Shown here piece by piece: positions 57,785 to 64,000 of a stretch of 64,000 bases of DNA (its first letter is position 1; each line of letters begins with the position of its first letter). Source of the stretch: Planococcus citri (Eukaryota > Arthropoda > Insecta > Hemiptera > Pseudococcidae). Under the pieces are notes generated by a model, which made no database searches, was not told the origin of the DNA, and saw only the letters and a program-made list of their open reading frames with translations. The translations under genes and the position numbers were made by a program. Location of the stretch: contig NC_088677.1 of the NCBI RefSeq assembly GCF_950023065.1, positions 60,847,469 through 60,911,468 on the forward strand. The letters run 5' to 3'.

Positions 57785-59513
57785 TTATTTGCTTTCTTTC
57801 TTATCTTCCGCCGATTCCTTGGATTCATTAATTTTTTCTGGATCATCGTCTAATTTATTTTCGACTGGTGCTTCGAGTTCTTTTTCTGTATTCGCCGGTG
57901 AATTTTCAGTGACAGCATTTAAACGCCGATTTTCCTCCGCATCAGCTTGACGTAATTCTTCTTCGGTGAGTAAAAATAATCGCACCGTTCCTTCGAAAAT
58001 GATCCGGGTATTGATGTTGACTACCTGTCGGGTGTAATCAATTGAATGTGGGGGTAGGCGATCGAACAATTCTTCCAGTTCTTCCAAATAGATTATCTCC
58101 ATTGGAGAATAGTAAGAATCATTGGCAAATGATTTGAGGTATTTTCGCGCTTTGATACGATTATTATGCGACCTGTAACCGGGTAAAGGAAATGGCGGTA
58201 TTAAATATAATACGTTGACGCCATTGTCAAACAACCGATCAATTAGCAGCTCAATATCATTGACTATGTTTTTCCACAACAATCTCTCAAAATCATGGTC
58301 GCTTGGTGTATATATGACATACGTTGGAATTTCTTTCAGTCCTTCCAGATTCTGAAAAAGTTTTTTAGTTGTCATATAAGGTGCGGTAAATTCCGACCTA
58401 GAGCACCGGTCTGACGATTCTTTGTTTTCAATCACGAGCTGTTTGACCATTTGGAACGAAAAACATCCTCCCATGATTAGGAATCGTTGAAATAGGTATA
58501 GATCCAGAATCTTCTCGTCACGGATATCTCTACACGTATATCGAGTAGCATATTGGAAATTCTCCGCTAACGTGTACTCTTCTCTGTGTTTAAACGGGGG
58601 TAAACCGCGGTCAATATTAATGCCGGTGGAACGTAACGCAGCCCCAATCGAACTATGTATTATGGGAGCATATCCATTGTAGAAATTATTCATTAACTGC
58701 AAATTTGAAACATGACGATCGAACGGCAAATATAAATTTGTTTGTGGGATTTCGCGTAAATATTCCGGTATTATTCTAGGGCGAAGATGGTAATATGAGT
58801 CGTCAAGCGAATCTGGTTGCTCTAAAATGGCGATTTTACTTTGAAGTTCGGTGACCAGTTCTTCTAATTTCTTAATTTTTCCTAAATATTGTTGTTCTTT
58901 CTCAACCTATCACCTGCAAACCTACGAGGCAGGTTATACGAAGCAGAAGAAGTATGTGGCGAAAGATCAACGTAAAAAAATGCAATTATATTGATCAATT
59001 TTTCATTTAGCAGCACCAAAGCTTCAGCTGAAATGAAAAGTTGAAATTAAATAAAATTGAGAGAAAGGGAAGCGCTGAGATACGAGATATGAATCAACTT
59101 ACCTTCACTTAAATAGGAGTTTTTGCTTTCTTTTTTCTTTATATGCAGCACCATGTTTTGTTGTAATAAAAAGTAAATCTTTCTTTTTGGATTTCCATTT
59201 CGCAACACGTGCCTGCAAAATATGTGGGAAAATGAGTAAAAACTACTCATAATAAAATTACATAGTATTTATTTTTATTTCTTACCTGACTGGTATTTTT
59301 CAGCATGGTTATTTCTCCTAAATTAAGGTTCATTTGTTTTATCTCATCTGGAATATGTTTTCTATTTTTACAGAGGGTCCCACAACAATACGTATCATTT
59401 TCCATCAGAAATTCTGCCATCTTTGGTTTTTTTGAAACTTCTTGTGCGAATTGCCACATTAACATTACAATTAATGACGATTGATGTTCATCATCTTCTA
59501 TGAACGAAGTCAT
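57785..59513 (-). CDS. orphan coiled-coil protein with possible SGNH-like core, 449 aa
   Basis: Two exons joined in phase 0: 59513-59286 and 58906-57785, 450 codons with the stop. The start ATG is at 59513 (MTSFIEDDEHQSS); an acceptor-like TAATAAG lies just upstream. The junction rebuilds a continuous heptad-rich segment (KNTSQVEKEQQYLGKIKKLE, then LVTELQSKIAIL), a strong sign the splice is right. Domain order: N-terminal helical part with CC and C residues; coiled coil at about residues 65-105; a mixed globular part; then blocks IMGGCFSF, YVIYTPSDHDF and VLYLIPPFPLPG, which recall SGNH/GDSL esterase blocks although the usual GDS serine motif is GGC here; and a Glu/Lys-rich disordered tail. 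No signal peptide or membrane helix. The enzyme-like reading is weak, and it may be a structural relative with no activity. Confidence 0.7.
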
Positions 59514-61395
59514 CGCAAATAAATTCACTTATTACCTATCAGTGGGTTCAAAAGAGGGTCCGTGGTTTTTTATCCTTCATTTTATTTTATTTTTTAAATT
59601 TGAAGAATCAGTCACCAACTGTTGCATAGCATTGTGACGAAAATTTCACCACTCACTTGTGTTACACATCCGTGCCTTTTCGTGGGTACCTTTTTTCTTT
59701 TTTTTTTACAAGTACTTTTCGCGATAGTTAACATAGATTATTACCACTTGCTCGTCAACGCGATCGCGTGACCGTACCGACTATATTATCGTGATGATAT
59801 GACTCTAAAACGCTTATACTGCAACAATAAAAAAACCCAAATAGTCATTTATCAAATGCTCGTTTCGATTTACACGCACACACGGCGCAAATAATATGAC
59901 GAGTATTACCGCCGTCGCCACTACCACCAAGAGACCGTATACCTACTTACAGCATTTTTGTGTGCAGTACCTACACGAATACAGACTGCATGTGCAGCTA
60001 CCTACGTTAGCTTCTGTGCAGATCCCTGCATGCCCTCGACTGCTTCAGCCAACCATTACCTTACTCTTGCTTCTTGATTAAATGCACCTCCGCACTCGGT
60101 ATCGCGGATGACCATCGCATAGGAAAAGATACCATTCGCGTGACAAGTGATATCGAACTTATGCTAATTTCTGTTCGGTTAATGTTTTCACTTTTATTAT
60201 CGCATTTTTCTTCTCAACTCCCCTTCTGTTTGGGTTTCCTTTTTTCTTTTTTTTATAGACTTGTCAAGGGGTACTTACTAGTGTATTGAAACGATATGAA
60301 TGAGTATTACGTATGTTCGCGTAAAATTTTTTTTATTTAACCATGAATTTTTCAGTTTGGAGAATTACATATGATATGTAGGTTTTTCAACTTGTTGAGT
60401 CTTGGAAAAATATCGAGAGAAATCATACTTATGATGTAACCCTCGAAGCAGCCTAAAATTTCAGTCATACCATATTTCTGTTTTTATTGAATTTGTCATT
60501 CATCTTGAAGTTGATTTGGTGAATCGAAGTTGAATGATATTGAAACGAAGTTTATGATGACGAACGAGATTAATTGGATGCCCTATATACTTGATTTTTA
60601 TCATTCCGATTGGAATTGGATATGTTTAATACAGACTTGATCTTAGCGTTGAAAAAAAAAGAACCAGAAGGTAGAAGAGAGATATTGGTGAAAAACTACG
60701 GTAATTTTTTCAAAAAGTATAGGGAAAAGCAGTGTCAAAAAAAGTGTGCATCTGAATGAAAGTGCATTAGTTTTTTATTGACTCAGCTGAATTAGATTTC
60801 TTTGATTTATAACATCATTATCCTCTACCAACCATGCTAATTAATTCCAGCCATATTTTGTAGATCGTTCGTAGCCTATACGTGGGAAAAAAATTTCCCT
60901 GTGTTAATTGATAGTTGACTCTACGCTGTTCTGCTAATTATTCCTATTATCATTACAAAACATAATATGATAATTCTAATACAAAGTTTGATACTAGGCC
61001 CGTCTGGCGTCTTCTATAAATATCTCTTTCTATCCAACCCCCTGCAACACCTCTCCACTTGATGTTTTGAACATATGTATGAAATTATGAATGAATAGTC
61101 TGTTCGCGAAGATGCTCGTTGTGAAGAATGCTAATATCGCACCGAAATCGCGTAATTTACGTTTTTCGTTGGTAGTTCATAATAATTGGCATCATTTCAA
61201 ACGAGGATAGATATATTTTTTCATTATCTTATCGTCCTACTGTGCTGAGGTGTTTTATTGAAAAGATTAATGTTTAAACGAGCTTATGAATAGGTAACAT
61301 CGTTTCATCGGTGCGGATTGTGGAATTAGTTGAACTTTATTTTTACAGTTCGGTTGACTTGTGAAGTGCGTTTAGATTTTTACGAAATTGTCACG
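59514..61395. other. divergent intergenic region
   Basis: Separates the orphan gene (-) from the UNC93-like gene (+) and should hold both promoters. A TTTTTACAG acceptor-like site at about 61341-61349 suggests the UNC93 5' UTR is spliced. No other gene is supported. Confidence 0.4.
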
Positions 61396-63977
61396 ATGTT
61401 TGATAATAGATTATTGAAAGATGTTTACTTGGGTTTGTGTTTCGTTATGGTATTCAATTCGTTTAATATACTGTCCAGTGTACAAGTGAGAATATTTTTC
61501 ATTGATTGGTTTAGAACAAGTTTCGTATCGTAGTATTCATTTTGGTTGATTTTTTGCTTAGAAAACCATGACTGCAAGTATCGAAAAAGACAACCCATCG
61601 GTTCATCTAGATGGGTATATTTCTCTTGGTATTGTATATACAGCACTTTCCTTCGGTATGTGGCTGTCACCGGGGATAATTGCGAAAACCGGCCCAAAAT
61701 ATGCCATGATTATCGGTACCAGTTTTTATTTGTGAGTTGATGGTTTATTGGTTTTTAAATTACGAGAAACATCAGTTGTCGTGTTATCTTTTTCGGCGTG
61801 ACGTAGATAACATTAAAATACATACTTGCGTGAAAAGAATTCTTTCTTGTATAACCATTGCTTTATTTACATTCAATTAATACTTACTGAGTACCGATTT
61901 TATTACTATATAGGTGCTGCTGTTTAATTCCCTTGTAATGTTCACTCGTCTAACATGCTTCTTCTGATATGATGTTTATAGCCTCTACATGTTTTCGTTT
62001 TTCACCGAACAAAGTCTATGGATTTATCTTGGAGCTGGTATATGTGGTTTTGGAGGGTCTCTCCTATGGACTGGACAAGCCAATTACATAGTTTTGAATT
62101 CGGAAATAGGCAAAGTGTATTCTGGAATCGGTGTATTTTGGATTTTATACCAGTCTAGGTATAATAATCAAGTATTTTGATTCGTGAAAGTAACTTTTGG
62201 AACATTGGTTCATCACGTTCTACATTATTTTCAGTCATTTCTTTGGTAACATGATCATTTACTTTCAATTCAACGATATACATCGATCGGTGGACAGATC
62301 GATGAGAACGAGGATCGTATTCACGCTTTTAGGATTCGTTGTAGTAGCCATTTTAATGATGCTGGGTATTCGGCCTCCATTGCGGCACAATGATCAACAA
62401 AAAATCGCGCGGTCGCCTGGTAACGAGATACTGAAAGCCAGCAAAATATTGATTACACCACAAATGTTGATGTTGATCGCGACGATGATTACTACAGGTG
62501 AATTGAATTTGCCATATAACGAAAGATTATAAGCTTCTAGTTCAGAGTTTTTAATGATACTGCTAATCCTTCATGTCTTGTTTTTTGTCGTGTCTTCTGC
62601 TTGTGCGTTTTCATGTCTTTCAAATTCATACCCCCCTCCTTCCCCTTTGTACAGTTTTGAAAACATCTTGTTGCAGAACCCTCAGTTTGCCAACTCTCCA
62701 AACCCTCTCATTTTGTCAAATGATGAGTTGAAAAAATTACCCAAAATATTTACGTCCTCGCTTCACTTAATCAGAAACACGTTCTTCTTTTTCAAAAGTG
62801 CTTACCAAAGAAAGATTGAGAAAGTAGATGATTGAAAAGTTTGGAAATATTGGAAAAAGAGAAATTGAAATCGTGAAGGTACTTTTGATTCGCTAACGAA
62901 ATCTTGAAGTATCCGATGGCATTAAAAAAGTGAAAAATTGACTCGTAGAATTTTGACCCCTCCCCCTCATTCTCTGAAAAATTGTGAAATTTTTGAAATA
63001 GGTACATACTTGAAATTCGTGTAACTGGAATATTTGAAATTACTTTTACAGGTATTCATTTAACATTCATGAGTATTCTTAGCGCTAGTATGAGTTTCTC
63101 GAAATATTTGTCAGATAATTCCAAGGAACTGGCTCCACTCTGCGGTATTGTTCAAGGATTCGGTGAAATATCCGGTAAAGTGGATTTGTTCGCTAGTGCT
63201 ACCAATAGAAAAATCAATTATTTGTATACCTAACTGCTTACGGTTTTTTTCCACACAAATACCTACTTAGGTGGAATCTTATCGATTGTTGTTGGCGGAA
63301 GAAAAATCTGTAAACTGAGACCGATGATCAGTTTAGCTTTGATATGTAACCTTATAAGTTACACAATCACGTTCTTAGCTCTGCCAAATAACGCTGCTCG
63401 ATTTTACACAGATGATCTCCCTATTATGCCTTTACCGTAAGCTTACTTAGCCATTTCGTATTTTTACGAAGCCCGCATTAATATTTTCACGTGTAATAAA
63501 ACCTAGGTAATCGAAGGATTCGTTCTTAGGAGCTGGTTATTGGTAATCGGAGCTGTTTTATCTGGCACAGGAGACGCTTGTTTGCATACCGAGATGTATG
63601 ATAATTTGGGTGCCATGTACCCGAATGATAGCGCATCGGCGTTTGCTGTTTTCAAATTCATACGCGTAGGTTTTACTGAATATAAGAGCATAGGATGGGA
63701 TTCTGACGAAAGTTAACAATTTTAATTTTCTGGCTTTTTGTAGAGTATTGCTACTGGTGGAAGTTTCTATTATGGGAAATATCTTGGCCTGTATGCTCAA
63801 CTTGTGATTCTAGTGGTGTTGAATGTGCTTTCATGGATTTTGTACCATTACGTTCAATGGTTCATGTTTGCGTCGAGCTCGGCCATCGCAAATCCACCAG
63901 AACAGGTGATTGATACGAGTAATTCAAACAAAGCGAAGTGTGAAATGGAAATGGATCGTAAAACTTGCCCCGAATGA
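61396..63977 (+). CDS. UNC93-like major facilitator protein, 452 aa
   Basis: UNC93 proteins are 12-helix MFS-like membrane proteins; C. elegans UNC-93 regulates a two-pore K+ channel and vertebrate UNC93B1 escorts Toll-like receptors. This one resembles the UNC93A branch by length (human 457 aa). Eight exons in phase: 61396-61485, 61562-61731, 61982-62158, 62235-62497, 63052-63174, 63271-63436, 63530-63665 and 63744-63977, giving 453 codons with the stop. Features seen: N-terminal LGLCFVMVFNSFNILSSVQ, then GYISLGIVYTALSFGMWLSP, GPKYAMIIG, the family block GAGICGFGGSLLWTGQANYI, SHFFGN, a cytoplasmic loop with charged residues between the two halves, GIVQGFGEISGG, GDACLHTEMYDNLG, and a polar C-terminal tail. 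It is complete within the window. Confidence 0.93.
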
Positions 63978-64000
63978 TGATATGAAATATTATCGATTCA

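Noticed and set aside
59047..59250. Possible extra exon of the 449-aa orphan gene inside its intron
   Set aside because: Using it would break the phase at the 58906 acceptor; joining 59286 directly to 58906 keeps the frame and the coiled coil.

Overview
This is a eukaryotic nuclear window. It is AT-rich, with short canonical GT-AG introns (many of 60-200 bases), intron-rich housekeeping genes, AATAAA-type poly(A) signals, frequent ACCTAC/GTAGGT words and many non-autonomous DNA transposons. The gene set fits an arthropod, most likely an insect. A sap-feeding hemipteran such as a scale insect or mealybug is possible, but that is a guess. All gene models below were spliced by eye, with every exon junction checked for reading phase.

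The gene-dense left part (about 0.7-26.7 kb) holds, in order: a nine-exon gene for an unrecognised secreted protein of 467 aa (+); XPD/ERCC2, the TFIIH helicase (13 exons, -); GPI mannosyltransferase PIG-M and, 12 bases upstream in the same frame and strand, the complex I assembly factor NDUFAF8 (-); a tandem pair of saccharopine-dehydrogenase-like oxidoreductase genes (+, +); and the replisome adaptor And-1/WDHD1/Ctf4 (17 exons, -). The first gene converges on XPD.

The middle (about 27-57 kb) is gene-poor. It contains two neighbouring hAT-type MITEs with perfect 8-bp target duplications (one carrying a nested PIF/Harbinger-type MITE), an almost perfect 121-bp-arm hairpin, a 2-kb foldback element, TA-flanked MITEs, other palindromic or tandem repeats, and decayed copia and hAT coding fragments. 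A few CG-richer stretches ending in good splice donors may be first exons or promoters of genes whose coding parts lie outside the window or were not recognised.

The right end holds a two-exon orphan gene (449 aa, coiled coil plus a possible SGNH-like core, -), with a 239-bp palindromic MITE about 375 bases past its stop codon, and a complete eight-exon UNC93-like transporter gene (+).

The genes do not form a pathway. The functional couplings suggested by layout are the NDUFAF8/PIG-M dicistronic or readthrough arrangement and the divergence between the two oxidoreductase copies. I found no CRISPR array, tRNA, rRNA or bacterial operon. Start sites, UTR limits and anything needing homology searches remain unverified.
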